From Aeriscardovia aeriphila (GTDB lineage: Bacteria; Actinomycetota; Actinomycetes; Actinomycetales; Bifidobacteriaceae): 38,554 bases of DNA. The stretch covers positions 1 through 38,554 of the forward strand of contig CASERW010000019.1 in assembly GCA_949290445.1 (NCBI GenBank). The letters run 5' to 3'. Under the pieces are notes generated by a model. The model saw only the letters and a program-made list of their open reading frames with translations, was not told where the DNA came from and did not search any database. Shown here one piece after another: positions 25,223-33,561 of the stretch. Numbering within the stretch: the first letter of the stretch is position 1; every line of letters starts with the position of its first letter. Position numbers and translations under genes: made by a program.

Positions 25223-25779
25223 GCGAAAATAATCAAGAGCCACGCCTGAAGAAGGTTTACCGCGAGCAGATCCTCCCTGAGATGGAAAAGCAGTTCACCT
25301 ACGCAAACCCAATGCAGGTGCCGAAGATCGAGAAGGTCGTCGTCTCCATGGGTGTGGGTGAAGCTGCCCGCGATTCTAAGCTCATCGAAGGTGCAGTTGC
25401 CGATCTGACCAAGATCACTGGTCAGAAGCCAAAGGTGACCCGCGCTCGTAAGTCCGTTGCACAGTTCCACCTGCGTGAGGGGCAGGCCATTGGTGCCTTC
25501 GTGACCCTTCGCGGTGACCGCATGTGGGAGTTCTTGGATCGTCTTCTGACCCTCGCTCTTCCACGAATTCGCGATTTCCGCGGTATCGATGGCAACAAGT
25601 TCGATGGTCAGGGCAACTACAACTTCGGTTTGACCGAGCAGGATGTCTTCATGGAGATCGATCCAGACAACATCGATCGTCGCCGTGGTATGGACATCAC
25701 TGTTGTTACCTCAACCAAGGACGATAAGGAAGCTCGCGTCCTGCTCAAGGATCTCGGCTTCCCATTCAAGGAGCAGTGA
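25219..25779 (+). CDS. rplE: 50S ribosomal protein L5
   Basis: Protein of 186 residues. L5 binds 5S rRNA and contacts the P-site t[42 protein letters not shown] and the terminal [20 protein letters not shown] segment match the family. Its ATG overlaps the rplX stop (ATGA). The zinc-type S14 gene starts directly after its stop codon. Confidence 0.97.
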   Translation: MSENNQEPRLKKVYREQILPEMEKQFTYANPMQVPKIEKVVVSMGVGEAARDSKLIEGAVADLTKITGQKPKVTRARKSVAQFHLREGQAIGAFVTLRGDRMWEFLDRLLTLALPRIRDFRGIDGNKFDGQGNYNFGLTEQDVFMEIDPDNIDRRRGMDITVVTSTKDDKEARVLLKDLGFPFKEQ

Positions 25780-25780
25780 A

Positions 25781-25966
25781 ATGGCAAGGACATCGCTTAA
25801 GGTAAAGGCTTCTCGCAAGCCGAAGTATGCGGTTCGCGCCTACACGCGCTGCCAGCGTTGCGGTCGTCCGCACTCTGTGTATCGCAAGTTCGGCCTGTGC
25901 CGTCTGTGCTTCCGTGAGCTCGCCCACCAGGGTCAGCTCCCAGGCATCACGAAGTCTAGTTGGTGA
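25781..25966 (+). CDS. rpsZ: 30S ribosomal protein S14, zinc-binding type
   Basis: Protein of 61 residues starting [20 protein letters not shown]. The four cysteines in CQRC and CRLC form the zinc site of the short type-Z S14, so this is not the 100-residue zinc-free form. S14 sits in the 30S head next to S3 and S10. Its gene lies at the normal rplE-rpsN-rpsH position. The following 71-bp spacer can fold strongly. Confidence 0.96.
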   Translation: MARTSLKVKASRKPKYAVRAYTRCQRCGRPHSVYRKFGLCRLCFRELAHQGQLPGITKSSW

Positions 25967-26037
25967 AATATCGACGCTGAAGGTCTGCTGTCCGACAGGC
26001 AGTGGAAACCACAGCGAGAAAGGGCATAAGCCCACAA

Positions 26038-26436
26038 ATGACAATGACAGATCCAATCGCAGATATGCTCACGCGTCTGCGTAATGCGAATGCGGCAAAG
26101 CACGAATCCGTTTCTATGCCGTATTCCAAGTTCAAGGCGAATATCGCCCAGATCCTCAAGCGCGAGGGCTTCATCAAGGACTTCGAGGTTCAGGATGCCA
26201 AGGTCGGTAAGGACCTGGTTCTCTCCCTCAAGTACGGCGATCATGGCGAGCGCTCGATCCAGGGTATCAAGCGCGTTTCTAAGCCAGGTCTTCGTCGCTA
26301 CGCAAAGTCGGATAGCCTTCCTATGCCACTGGGTGGCTTGGGTGTGGCCATCATCTCGACCAGCGCTGGCTTGATGACCCAGAAGGAATGCGTCCAGCAG
26401 GGTGTGGGCGGCGAGATCGTCGCTTACGTGTGGTGA
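26038..26436 (+). CDS. rpsH: 30S ribosomal protein S8
   Basis: Protein of 132 residues from the ATG at 26038 ([18 protein letters not shown]); the second ATG (26044) is possible. S8 is a central-domain assembly protein and, in E. coli, the repressor of the spc operon. [34 protein letters not shown] and GGEIVAYVW are family segments. The purine-rich GAGAAAGGG is 14 bp from the start, but its GGG can pair in a small GGGC-ATAA-GCCC hairpin, which shortens the distance and could tune initiation. Confidence 0.96.
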   Translation: MTMTDPIADMLTRLRNANAAKHESVSMPYSKFKANIAQILKREGFIKDFEVQDAKVGKDLVLSLKYGDHGERSIQGIKRVSKPGLRRYAKSDSLPMPLGGLGVAIISTSAGLMTQKECVQQGVGGEIVAYVW

Positions 26437-26452
26437 GAGAGGAGAGAAGCAC

Positions 26453-26992
26453 ATGGCATCGCATATTGGTTCTCGCCCGATCACCATTCCTTCTAACGTG
26501 GAAGTGACACTCACCGAAACCACCGTTTCGGTGAAGGGCCCAAAGGGACAGGATTCCTTCGTCATTCCAGAGGGTATCTCCGTCAAGCAGGAAGGTAACG
26601 AACTCGTCGTTACCCCACTGAACAAGTCCGGTGAAACCTCTGCTAAGCACGGTCTGACCCGTTCCATCATCGCTTCTCAGATCGAGGGTGTTGAGCGCGG
26701 CTTCCGCAAGGAACTCGAGATCGTGGGTACTGGTTACCGTGTCGCCCTCAAGGGCAGCACCCTGACCTTCTCCCTCGGTTACTCTCACACCATCGACGTG
26801 CCTGCTCCAGAAGGCATCAGCTTCGAGGTCAAGGACGCAACTCATCTTGCTGTCCTCGGCATTGACAAGCAGAAGGTCGGTGAGGTTGCGGCTGAAATCC
26901 GTCGTCTGCGCGCACCAGAACCATATAAGGGCAAGGGCGTGAAGTACGTGGGTGAGTACATCCGTCGCAAGGCCGGAAAGGCTGGTAAGTGA
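26453..26992 (+). CDS. rplF: 50S ribosomal protein L6
   Basis: Protein of 179 residues starting [20 protein letters not shown] after GAGAGGAGAG. L6 lies near the factor-binding region. The duplicated L6 fold is visible, with the typical ends [20 protein letters not shown] and [21 protein letters not shown] longer reading from 26402 would overlap rpsH and is rejected. It ends 1 bp before rplR. Confidence 0.97.
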   Translation: MASHIGSRPITIPSNVEVTLTETTVSVKGPKGQDSFVIPEGISVKQEGNELVVTPLNKSGETSAKHGLTRSIIASQIEGVERGFRKELEIVGTGYRVALKGSTLTFSLGYSHTIDVPAPEGISFEVKDATHLAVLGIDKQKVGEVAAEIRRLRAPEPYKGKGVKYVGEYIRRKAGKAGK

Positions 26993-26993
26993 T

Positions 26994-27365
26994 ATGACCG
27001 TCAAGATTTTCGGTAAGGGAAGTGCAGTCGCTCGTCTGCGCCGCCACAACCGTGTTCGTAAGCACGTGTTCGGCACCGAAGAGCGTCCACGTCTCGTCGT
27101 TCGCCGCTCCAACCGTCACATGGAAGCTCAGGTCATCGATGACGTCAAAGGCGTTACCTTGGCTTCTGCTTCTACCAACACTGCTGATTTCGCTGACTTC
27201 CAGGGCACCAAGGTTGAGGCTGCTAAGAAGGTTGGCGAGCTTGTGGCGCAGCGCGCTCAGAAGGCCGGCGTTTCCGCTGTTGTCTTCGACCGCGGTGGCT
27301 ACCAGTACCACGGTCGCGTTGCCGCTGTCGCTGATGGCGCACGCGAGGGAGGTCTGAAGCTGTGA
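26994..27365 (+). CDS. rplR: 50S ribosomal protein L18
   Basis: Protein of 123 residues from the ATG at 26994 (MTVKIFGKG), immediately after the rplF stop. L18 binds 5S rRNA together with L5. [38 protein letters not shown] and the C-terminal [20 protein letters not shown] are family hallmarks. Its stop overlaps the rpsE GTG start (GTGA). Confidence 0.97.
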   Translation: MTVKIFGKGSAVARLRRHNRVRKHVFGTEERPRLVVRRSNRHMEAQVIDDVKGVTLASASTNTADFADFQGTKVEAAKKVGELVAQRAQKAGVSAVVFDRGGYQYHGRVAAVADGAREGGLKL

Positions 27366-28075
27366 GCGATCAGGAAACTAAGGAAACGAAGATGGCAGAA
27401 GAAACGAACGCCACCTCCGCACAGAACAACGATCGTAACAACGATCGCCGCGGTGGTCGTGGTGAGCGTCGTGGTCGCCGTTCCCGCCGCGATCGTAATG
27501 AGAACCGCGAGGAGCTGCTCAACCGCGTCGTGACCATCAACCGTGTGTCCAAGACCCATAAGGGCGGCCGCACCATGAGCTTCACCGCACTCGTTGTGGT
27601 GGGCGATGGCAAGGGCACCGTCGGCGTTGGCTACGGCAAGAGCCATGAGGTTCCAGCCGCAATCGCCAAGGGTGAGTTGGACGCCAAGAAGCACATGTTC
27701 ACCGTCCCACGCATTCGTGGTACCGTGACCCACCCAGTGGTTGGCCACGATTCCGCAGGTACCGTCATGCTGCGCCCAGCCGCACCAGGTACCGGCGTTA
27801 TCGCTGGTGGTCCAGTTCGCGCCGTCCTAGAGTGCGCTGGCGTCACCGACATTCTCTCCAAGTCCATGGGTTCCTCCAACGCTATCAACATCGTTCGCGC
27901 AACTGTCGCAGCATTGAAGCAGCTCGAGGAGCCAGAAGAGGTTGCCGCTCGCCGTGGTCTCGCTCTCGAGGATGTCGTTCCAGCAGCAATCCTCCGCGCT
28001 CGTGCAGAGGGTCTCGCTGAGGAGCGCAAGGCTCGCGAAGAGGCTCAGGCCAAGGCTCAGAAGGATGGTGAGTGA
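27362..28075 (+). CDS. rpsE: 30S ribosomal protein S5
   Basis: Protein of 237 residues; E. coli S5 is 167. The GTG at 27362 overlaps the rplR stop, and I keep it because the resulting N-terminus (MSDQETKET) resembles other bifidobacterial S5 as I remember them. ATG 27392 with AAGGAAACG upstream is the alternative. The first 55 residues are acidic and then Arg/Gly-rich. The S5 core has [20 protein letters not shown] and GNGTVG-like [18 protein letters not shown]. The C-terminus has an Ala/Glu/Lys tail. S5 guards decoding fidelity and mRNA entry. Confidence 0.96.
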   Translation: MSDQETKETKMAEETNATSAQNNDRNNDRRGGRGERRGRRSRRDRNENREELLNRVVTINRVSKTHKGGRTMSFTALVVVGDGKGTVGVGYGKSHEVPAAIAKGELDAKKHMFTVPRIRGTVTHPVVGHDSAGTVMLRPAAPGTGVIAGGPVRAVLECAGVTDILSKSMGSSNAINIVRATVAALKQLEEPEEVAARRGLALEDVVPAAILRARAEGLAEERKAREEAQAKAQKDGE

Positions 28076-28260
28076 TGGCTAAGCACATCAAGGTCACTCT
28101 GATTCACGGTCTCGTTACTGAGAACAAGCGTCAGAAGGCTTCCGTCCACTCCATGGGTCTGCACCGCATCGGTCAGTCCGTGGTTCTCGAGGATGTTCCG
28201 TCCAACCGCGGCCAGGCGAACGCAGTTCGTCATCTCGTCCGCGTTGAGGAGGTTGACTGA
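28075..28260 (+). CDS. rpmD: 50S ribosomal protein L30
   Basis: Protein of 61 residues, the standard size for bacterial L30 ([12 protein letters not shown] then [20 protein letters not shown]). It is a small peripheral large-subunit protein that is absent from some bacteria. Its ATG overlaps the rpsE stop by one base, and rplO follows after 2 bp, so it is embedded in the coupled run. Confidence 0.96.
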   Translation: MAKHIKVTLIHGLVTENKRQKASVHSMGLHRIGQSVVLEDVPSNRGQANAVRHLVRVEEVD

Positions 28261-28262
28261 TT

Positions 28263-28718
28263 ATGGCAGAGAAGGAAGTCGACATCCTTCAGATGCACGA
28301 CCTTCGTCCAGCCCCAGGTGCCAAGACCGCTAAGACTCGCGTTGGTCGTGGTGAAGGCTCCAAGGGTAAGACCTCCGGTCGTGGTACCAAGGGCACCAAG
28401 GCACGTTACCAGGTTCGTCCTGGTTTCGAAGGCGGCCAGCTGCCGCTGTACATGCGCCTGCCAAAGCTTCGTGGCTTCCGCAACCCGAACCGCGTTGAGC
28501 TCCAGGTGGTTAACCTTGACCAGCTGCAGAAGCTCTTCCCACAGGGTGGCGAAGTGAGCGTGGCTGATCTCGTCGCAAAGCACGCAGTGCGCGACGGTTA
28601 CGGCGTAAAGGTGCTCGCTGAAGGCGACGTTACCGCTAAGTTCGAGCTCAAGGGCATGAAGGCTTCTAAGGCCGCTCTTGAAAAGATCGAAAAGGCCGGC
28701 GGCTCTGTCTCCGAGTGA
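28263..28718 (+). CDS. rplO: 50S ribosomal protein L15
   Basis: Protein of 151 residues. L15 is a late-assembly protein of the large subunit. The Gly/Lys/Arg-rich N-terminal arm ([20 protein letters not shown]), [20 protein letters not shown] and the C-terminal helix region [17 protein letters not shown] are as expected. It is the last gene of the rpsJ-rplO run; a terminator follows 25 bp on. Confidence 0.97.
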   Translation: MAEKEVDILQMHDLRPAPGAKTAKTRVGRGEGSKGKTSGRGTKGTKARYQVRPGFEGGQLPLYMRLPKLRGFRNPNRVELQVVNLDQLQKLFPQGGEVSVADLVAKHAVRDGYGVKVLAEGDVTAKFELKGMKASKAALEKIEKAGGSVSE

Positions 28719-28742
28719 GATAGCCTGACCGGTTAGTGAAAG

Positions 28743-28787
28743 AACCGTTCCGGTCGAGGACAGTGTCCCCGCCGGAGCGGTTTTTTT
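28743..28787 (+). terminator. Terminator of the S10-spc ribosomal run
   Basis: An 11-bp stem AACCGTTCCGG/CCGGAGCGGTT (one G-U) with an internally structured loop is followed by seven Ts. It separates rplO from secY, which then needs its own promoter. Confidence 0.88.
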
Positions 28788-28859
28788 ATCAGATTTGCAC
28801 TAACAAGTAATTCAAAAGCATCAAAAATGCGAGAAACAACGCATGTTTGGCTTTTGCTT

Positions 28860-28868
28860 TGCTATGCT
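28860..28868 (+). promoter_or_regulatory. Candidate extended -10 promoter of secY-adk
   Basis: TGC followed by TATGCT is an extended -10 element 79 bp before secY. No good -35 box is present at 16-18 bp. A near-perfect 10-bp dyad, CAAAAATGCG (28822-28831)/CGCATGTTTG (28840-28849), covers the -35 area and could be an operator. Confidence 0.4.
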
Positions 28869-28946
28869 GGGACGAGTATGACGTATGGTTGCCTGTCTGT
28901 TCTGAGAGGCACCGGGCCCCAGAGCAGGAAGAAGTAAGGAGCAGTT

Positions 28947-30245
28947 GTGAGAACGCTCATCCAGGCTTTTAAAACCAAGGAGCTGAGGAATAAGATCCTC
29001 TTTACCTTGGCCATCATTTTGATCTACCGGATCGGTTCCTTTATCCCGACCCCAGGTGTGGACTATAAGGCAGTGCGCGCATGCGTCGCCTCCGCAACCA
29101 ACGAGAACTTCGTCGGCTTGGTGAACCTCTTCTCCGGTGGCTCTCTCTTGCAGCTGTCTATCTTCGCACTGGGCATCATGCCGTACATCACGGCATCCAT
29201 TGTCATCGAGCTTCTGCGCGTGGTCATCCCTCGCTTTGAAGCTCTGCACAAGGAAGGCCAGTCCGGCCAGGCAAAGATGACGGAGTACACCCGTTACCTC
29301 ACCATCGGCTTGGCACTGTTGCAGTCCACCACCATCTTGGTGACCGCTCGCTCCGGCGCTCTCTTCAACTACGCCTGCACCAAGGACGTCATCCCGGATG
29401 GCTCTTGGGGCAACATCGTCATGATGGTCATCATCATGACTGGCGGTACCGGCCTGGTCATGTGGATGGCTGAGTTGATCACAGATAAGGGCTTGGGTCA
29501 GGGTATGTCGGTGCTCATCTTCACCTCCATCTGCTCGGGCTTCCTGCCTCGTCTGTGGAGTGTTGGCACCGACAACTCGTGGATCGCATTCGCCATCGTC
29601 CTCATCGTTCTGCTGACCATCATGATCTTCGTGGTCTTCGTCGAGCAGAGCCAGAGGCGAATCCCTGTCCAGTACACTCGCCGCATGATCGGCCGTCAGA
29701 TGTACGGTGGCTCTTCCACCTATATCCCACTCAAGATCAATATGTCCGGCGTGATCCCACCAATCTTCGCGTCCTCCATCTTGGCAATCCCTACCTTGAT
29801 CGCTCAGTTTGGTAAGCAGACCGATGGCTGGGTTGATTGGATTAACACGAACCTCGGTGCATCCACTACGACGTGGTACATCGTGCTGTACGCCGTTATG
29901 ATCGTGTTCTTCACCTTCTTCTACACCTCCATCACCTTCAACCCAGAAGAGGTTGCTGATGACATGAAGGAGTACGGTGGCTTCGTTCCTGGTATCCGCG
30001 CAGGCTCTCAGACTGCCGCATACCTGAGCTACATCATCAACCGTTTGAACACGGTGGGCGCTATCTACTTGCTCTTCGTTTCGCTGATCCCAACGGTTCT
30101 GGTTCGCGCACTCAACATCAACACGAACCTGCCATTCGGCGGCACCACCATTCTGATTATCGCCGGCGTCGGTTTGGATACCTTGCGTCAGGCTTCCGCA
30201 CAGGTGGAGCAGTTCGATTACAAGGGCTTCATTGAAGAGAACTGA
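28947..30245 (+). CDS. secY: Protein translocase subunit SecY
   Basis: Protein of 432 residues with about ten membrane helices, starting MRTLIQAFKTKELRNKILFT. The start is GTG with TAAGGAG at good spacing. SecY is the channel of the general secretion pathway in the plasma membrane. RIGSFIPTPGVDY, the conserved GGSLLQLSIFALGIMPYITA helix, QRRIPVQYTRRMIGRQMYGG, LPLKIN-like YIPLKINMSGVIPPIFASS and FFYTSITFNPEEVADDMKEY are family segments. It begins a unit separate from the ribosomal genes upstream and is followed by adk after 71 bp. Its stop codon lies inside a TGATAATCT motif. Confidence 0.97.
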   Translation: MRTLIQAFKTKELRNKILFTLAIILIYRIGSFIPTPGVDYKAVRACVASATNENFVGLVNLFSGGSLLQLSIFALGIMPYITASIVIELLRVVIPRFEALHKEGQSGQAKMTEYTRYLTIGLALLQSTTILVTARSGALFNYACTKDVIPDGSWGNIVMMVIIMTGGTGLVMWMAELITDKGLGQGMSVLIFTSICSGFLPRLWSVGTDNSWIAFAIVLIVLLTIMIFVVFVEQSQRRIPVQYTRRMIGRQMYGGSSTYIPLKINMSGVIPPIFASSILAIPTLIAQFGKQTDGWVDWINTNLGASTTTWYIVLYAVMIVFFTFFYTSITFNPEEVADDMKEYGGFVPGIRAGSQTAAYLSYIINRLNTVGAIYLLFVSLIPTVLVRALNINTNLPFGGTTILIIAGVGLDTLRQASAQVEQFDYKGFIEEN

Positions 30246-30251
30246 TAATCT
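30243..30251 (+). repeat. TGATAATCT motif, copy 5
   Basis: Context CTGATAATCTC; the first three bases are the secY stop codon. The next bases AAGAAATACTGA match copy 1 almost exactly. Confidence 0.7.
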
Positions 30252-30268
30252 CAAGAAATACTGATTGC

Positions 30269-30298
30269 GTGGCTGGGCGGGATATCCTGCTCAGCCAC
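30269..30298 (+). other. Hairpin between secY and adk
   Basis: A 13-bp stem (30269-30281 against 30286-30298, two G-U pairs) with an ATAT loop fills the spacer. Only TTGTT follows, so it may be a weak terminator or attenuator, or a processing site, that sets adk relative to secY levels. Confidence 0.6.
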
Positions 30299-30316
30299 TT
30301 GTTATGAGGAAATACT

Positions 30317-30886
30317 ATGCGACTTCTCATTATGGGCCCTCAGGGCGTTGGTAAAGGTACCCAGGCAGCTCGCCTTTCTGAGCACTACGGCATCCCACAC
30401 ATCTCCACGGGCGACATTTTCCGTTACAACCTCAAGAACAATACCCCTCTGGGTCAAGAGGCTGGCCAGTACATTAACAAGGGTCAGCTCGTTCCTGATG
30501 AGGTGACGGATCGCATTGTTGAGGATCGTCTCAAGATGGATGATGCTCAGGGTGGCTGGATTCTCGATGGTTACCCTCGCAACGCCGAGCAGGTTGAGGC
30601 GCTGGACCGCATGCTTGAGCAGTTTGGCCAGAAGCTCGACGCTGCTATTGCTCTGGACGCTGACCATGAGGTGTTGATGGAGCGCATGAAAAAGCGCGCC
30701 GCATTGGAAGGTCGCGAGGACGACACTCCTGAGACTATCGCTAAGCGTTTGGATGTGTATGCCAAGCAGACGGAACCTCTGCTCGCTACGTATGAGCAGC
30801 GCGGCCTGCTGGTGCGCGTTAACGGCGTTGGTGAGATCGCCAGCATTACTGAGGCCATTGTTGCGGCTCTTGACTCCCGCGCCTGA
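30317..30886 (+). CDS. adk: Adenylate kinase
   Basis: Protein of 189 residues. It converts ATP and AMP to two ADP in the cytosol. The P-loop reads GPQGVGKGTQAARL; AMP-site segments are ISTGDIFRYNL and GWILDGYPRNAEQ; the LID region is the short form without zinc cysteines (LEGREDDTPETIAKRLDVY). The start ATG at 30317 has GAGGA upstream. It is the second gene after secY. No map (methionine aminopeptidase) gene follows, although many bacteria have adk-map-infA here. Confidence 0.97.
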   Translation: MRLLIMGPQGVGKGTQAARLSEHYGIPHISTGDIFRYNLKNNTPLGQEAGQYINKGQLVPDEVTDRIVEDRLKMDDAQGGWILDGYPRNAEQVEALDRMLEQFGQKLDAAIALDADHEVLMERMKKRAALEGREDDTPETIAKRLDVYAKQTEPLLATYEQRGLLVRVNGVGEIASITEAIVAALDSRA

Positions 30887-30939
30887 GGTCGGCTGAGTTC
30901 GCTGACGTGCTCGTGTAGAGGCTAGGGGAGGAGCCAGGA

Positions 30940-30948
30940 AGATTATCA
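30940..30948 (-). repeat. TGATAATCT motif, copy 6
   Basis: Minus-strand context CTGATAATCTT in the adk-infA intergenic region. Confidence 0.7.
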
Positions 30949-30988
30949 GTACCGCACTTCTCCCGTTGCGCGACACGCCGGAAGACTC

Positions 30989-31017
30989 TTGAAAACCTTT
31001 CTCAGCCTTGGTAATCT
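30989..31017 (+). promoter_or_regulatory. Promoter upstream of infA
   Basis: TTGAAA (30989-30994), a 17-bp spacer and TAATCT (31012-31017) form a good promoter. Predicted initiation near 31024 is only about 10 nt before the hairpin at 31034. A second -10-like TATAGT at 31081-31086 lies beyond the hairpin without a clear -35 box. Confidence 0.65.
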
Positions 31018-31033
31018 AAGCGTTTGAGTTATG

Positions 31034-31071
31034 AAATCCCTCACTGCCCTTGCGGGTCGTGGGGGATTTTT
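31034..31071 (+). terminator. Leader terminator/attenuator before infA
   Basis: An 11-bp stem AAATCCCTCAC/GTGGGGGATTT (one G-U) with an inner GCCC/GGGT stem is followed by TTTTTAG. It could end readthrough from adk, but it also lies just downstream of a promoter, so it may attenuate infA transcription. Confidence 0.75.
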
Positions 31072-31137
31072 AGTATTGTATATAGTTGGCGTGTTTTCAT
31101 AAGAAGCACGTGAAGTTCAAGGATAGGACAACAACAT

Positions 31138-31356
31138 ATGGCAAAAGCCGGTGTGATTGAAGTCGAAGGCAAGGTCGTGGAGGCATTGCCGAATGCAATG
31201 TTCCGTGTCGAGCTGGAGAACAACCACGTCGTGCTCGCCACGATCTCGGGCAAGATGCGTAAGAATTACATTCGCATCCTTCCTAATGATCGAGTTGCTC
31301 TTGAAATGAGCCCATACGATCTGACTCGTGGTCGGATCACGTACCGCTATAAGTGA
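31138..31356 (+). CDS. infA: Translation initiation factor IF-1
   Basis: Protein of 72 residues, the standard length. IF-1 is an OB-fold factor that blocks the ribosomal A site during initiation. [40 protein letters not shown] and [13 protein letters not shown] cover almost the whole family pattern. GGATAGGA precedes the ATG. It opens the infA-rpmJ-rpsM-rpsK-rpoA unit; rpmJ follows after 27 bp. Confidence 0.98.
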   Translation: MAKAGVIEVEGKVVEALPNAMFRVELENNHVVLATISGKMRKNYIRILPNDRVALEMSPYDLTRGRITYRYK

Positions 31357-31383
31357 CCTAGTCACTCCAAGTAAAGGAAAACC

Positions 31384-31497
31384 ATGAAGGTTAAGCCATC
31401 TGTGAAGCGAATCTGCGAGCACTGCCGCATTATTCGTCGTCACGGCCGTGTCATGGTGATCTGCACCAACCCGAGGCACAAGCAGCGTCAGGGCTGA
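31384..31497 (+). CDS. rpmJ: 50S ribosomal protein L36
   Basis: Small gene of 37 codons plus stop. [20 protein letters not shown] continues to a C-terminal [11 protein letters not shown]. Cys11, Cys14, Cys27 and His32 form the zinc site, so it is the zinc-binding type. L36 is the smallest large-subunit protein. AAAGGAAAA precedes the ATG. It sits at the conserved infA-rpmJ-rpsM position. Confidence 0.97.
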   Translation: MKVKPSVKRICEHCRIIRRHGRVMVICTNPRHKQRQG

Positions 31498-31657
31498 CTT
31501 CAGACCACAACGGTAATAAATAAATAGGTGCTGAATCGCAGCTTCCTCCGGAACTTTCCGTGAAGCCGTACCCCAAGTACGGAGGCTTGGGCCACGAAGG
31601 TGGGCCACAATTGTGGATGATTCGGCGCACGACCTCCGCTAAACAGAAGGAATCGCA
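31498..31657 (+). promoter_or_regulatory. Structured spacer before rpsM
   Basis: A 160-bp gap, unusually long inside this unit. It contains an imperfect hairpin near 31564-31588 (AAGCCGTAC, then GTACGG and GGCTT) and the palindrome CCACAATTGTGG. No T-run or clear promoter. It could be a ribosomal-protein leader, but the class was not recognised. Confidence 0.35.
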
Positions 31658-32032
31658 ATGGCACGTCTTGCCGGAGTTGATATTCCCAATGACAAGCGCA
31701 TTGAGATCGCTCTGACCTACATCTATGGTGTAGGCCGCACTCGCGCGCAGCAGACATTGGCCGCGACCGGTATTAATCCGGATACTCGCACCAAGGATCT
31801 GACCGATGACCAGTTGATCGCTCTCCGTGATTACCTCGAGGGCAACTTCAAGATCGAGGGTGACCTCCGTCGTGAAGTCGAAGCTGACATCCGTCGTAAG
31901 ATCCAGATCAATTGCTATCAGGGCATTCGCCACCGCAGGCATCTTCCTGTGCGCGGTCAGCGTACCAAGACGAACGCACGTACCCGCAAGGGTCCGAAGC
32001 GCACTGTCGCAGGTAAGAAGAAGGCTAAGTGA
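31658..32032 (+). CDS. rpsM: 30S ribosomal protein S13
   Basis: Protein of 124 residues. S13 forms head bridges to the large subunit and contacts the P-site tRNA with its basic tail. [40 protein letters not shown], the helix-hairpin-helix-like region, and [20 protein letters not shown] with the tail TVAGKKKAK are family segments. AGAAGGAA precedes the ATG. Confidence 0.97.
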   Translation: MARLAGVDIPNDKRIEIALTYIYGVGRTRAQQTLAATGINPDTRTKDLTDDQLIALRDYLEGNFKIEGDLRREVEADIRRKIQINCYQGIRHRRHLPVRGQRTKTNARTRKGPKRTVAGKKKAK

Positions 32033-32077
32033 CCTTCTTCGTGAGAAGATACTTGAACAACTAGGAATAGAGGGGCA

Positions 32078-32482
32078 ATGCCAGCAGCAAAGCAGGCCAC
32101 CGCTCGTAAGAATACGAAGCGCAAGGTCCACAAGTCTGTGCCGATGGGCCAGGCTCATATCAAGTCCACTTTTAACAACACCATCGTTTCTATCACCGAC
32201 CAGTCCGGCAAGGTTCTTGCTTGGGCTTCCGGTGGCGACGTCGGTTTCAAGGGTTCCCGCAAGTCCACGCCATTCGCAGCTGGTATGGCTGCTGAGGCTG
32301 CGGCTCGCAAGGCTCAGGAGCACGGCGTTAAGAAGGTCGACGTGTTCGTGAAGGGTCCAGGTTCCGGTCGTGAGACCGCTATCCGTTCTCTGCAGTCCGC
32401 CGGTCTCGAAGTTGGTTCTATCACCGACGTCACTCCGCAGGCATTCAACGGAGTTCGTCCTCCTAAGCGTCGTCGCGTCTGA
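32078..32482 (+). CDS. rpsK: 30S ribosomal protein S11
   Basis: Protein of 134 residues. S11 lies on the platform near the Shine-Dalgarno helix. It opens with a basic arm ([20 protein letters not shown]), then [40 protein letters not shown] and the end [16 protein letters not shown]. The start has GAGGGG upstream. It lies 45 bp after rpsM. Confidence 0.97.
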   Translation: MPAAKQATARKNTKRKVHKSVPMGQAHIKSTFNNTIVSITDQSGKVLAWASGGDVGFKGSRKSTPFAAGMAAEAAARKAQEHGVKKVDVFVKGPGSGRETAIRSLQSAGLEVGSITDVTPQAFNGVRPPKRRRV

Positions 32483-32562
32483 CGCTGGGCTAGTCCAGAA
32501 ATAAAGTCCACCCGCGAAAGCTGGTTTGGTGCACGACCAGCTGGAGCTGAAAGGATGAAAAA

Positions 32563-33561
32563 GTGCTGATTGCACAGCGTCCGACACTGACGGAAAAGAA
32601 GCTCAGCGACCGCCGCTCCCAGTTCACTCTGGAACCGTTGGAGCCAGGTTTCGGTTACACGCTCGGTAACTCCCTGCGTCGTACCCTTCTGAGCTCTATC
32701 CCTGGTGCTGCCGTAACTTCGGTTCGCATCACCGGTGCTTTGCACGAGTTCACCACTTTGCCAGGTGTGAAGGAAGACGTTACCGAACTCCTTCTCAACA
32801 TCAAGGGCATCGTTCTCACCTCTGAGTACGACGAGCCTGTGGTGATGTACCTGCGCAAGTCTGGTGAGGGTGAGGTCACAGCCGGCGATATTAATCCTCC
32901 GGCGGGCGTCACGATCTGCAACCCAGACTTCCACTTGGCAACCTTGGCAGAGGATGGATCTCTCGAGATCGAATTCACTGTTGAGCGTGGCCGTGGTTAC
33001 GTTCCGGCACAGATGAACAGGCAGGAGAGCCATGAGATCGGCCGCATCCCGGTTGATTCCATTTATTCTCCTGTTCTCAAGGTGAGCTACAAGGTCGAGG
33101 CAACTCGAGTTGAGCAGCGCACCGATTTCGATCGTTTGATTATCGACGTGGAAACCAAGGAAGCAATCTCTCCTCGCGATGCAGTTGCTTCTGCAGGCTC
33201 CACCCTTGTCGAGCTCTTCGGCTTGTGCAAGGAATTGAACGATCAGGCCGAAGGCATTGAGGTTGGTCCAGCTCCAGCACAGCTGTCGGATGATCCGCAG
33301 CTGGCGAAGCCGATTGAGGAGCTGAATTTGACTCAGCGTTCATACAACTGCCTCAAGCGTGAAGGTATCCACACTGTGGGCGAGCTGGTGTCTCGCTCCG
33401 AGCAGGACCTTCTCAACATTCGTAACTTCGGTTCGAAGTCCATCGATGAGGTCAAGGATAAGCTCGCTTCCATGGGCCTTTCCTTGAAGGAATCCGCATT
33501 GGGTAGCTTCGATACGACCAGCCTCGCAGGAGGCACCTATTACACTCCAGACGACGAGTGA
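32563..33561 (+). CDS. rpoA: DNA-directed RNA polymerase subunit alpha
   Basis: Protein of 332 residues with both domains. The N-terminal dimerisation domain (about 1-230) shows [20 protein letters not shown] and [17 protein letters not shown]. The C-terminal domain (about 260-320), which contacts UP elements and activators, shows [20 protein letters not shown] and [20 protein letters not shown]. The start is GTG after AAGGATG. It follows rpsK without the rpsD gene that sits between them in many bacteria. A terminator-like hairpin overlaps its stop codon. Confidence 0.98.
   Translation: MLIAQRPTLTEKKLSDRRSQFTLEPLEPGFGYTLGNSLRRTLLSSIPGAAVTSVRITGALHEFTTLPGVKEDVTELLLNIKGIVLTSEYDEPVVMYLRKSGEGEVTAGDINPPAGVTICNPDFHLATLAEDGSLEIEFTVERGRGYVPAQMNRQESHEIGRIPVDSIYSPVLKVSYKVEATRVEQRTDFDRLIIDVETKEAISPRDAVASAGSTLVELFGLCKELNDQAEGIEVGPAPAQLSDDPQLAKPIEELNLTQRSYNCLKREGIHTVGELVSRSEQDLLNIRNFGSKSIDEVKDKLASMGLSLKESALGSFDTTSLAGGTYYTPDDE

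Noticed and set aside
28821-30254. Long minus-strand open frame opposite secY (477 codons)
   Set aside because: It mirrors the codon structure of secY, is rich in His, Asp and Gln with no recognisable domain, and lacks a ribosome-binding site.
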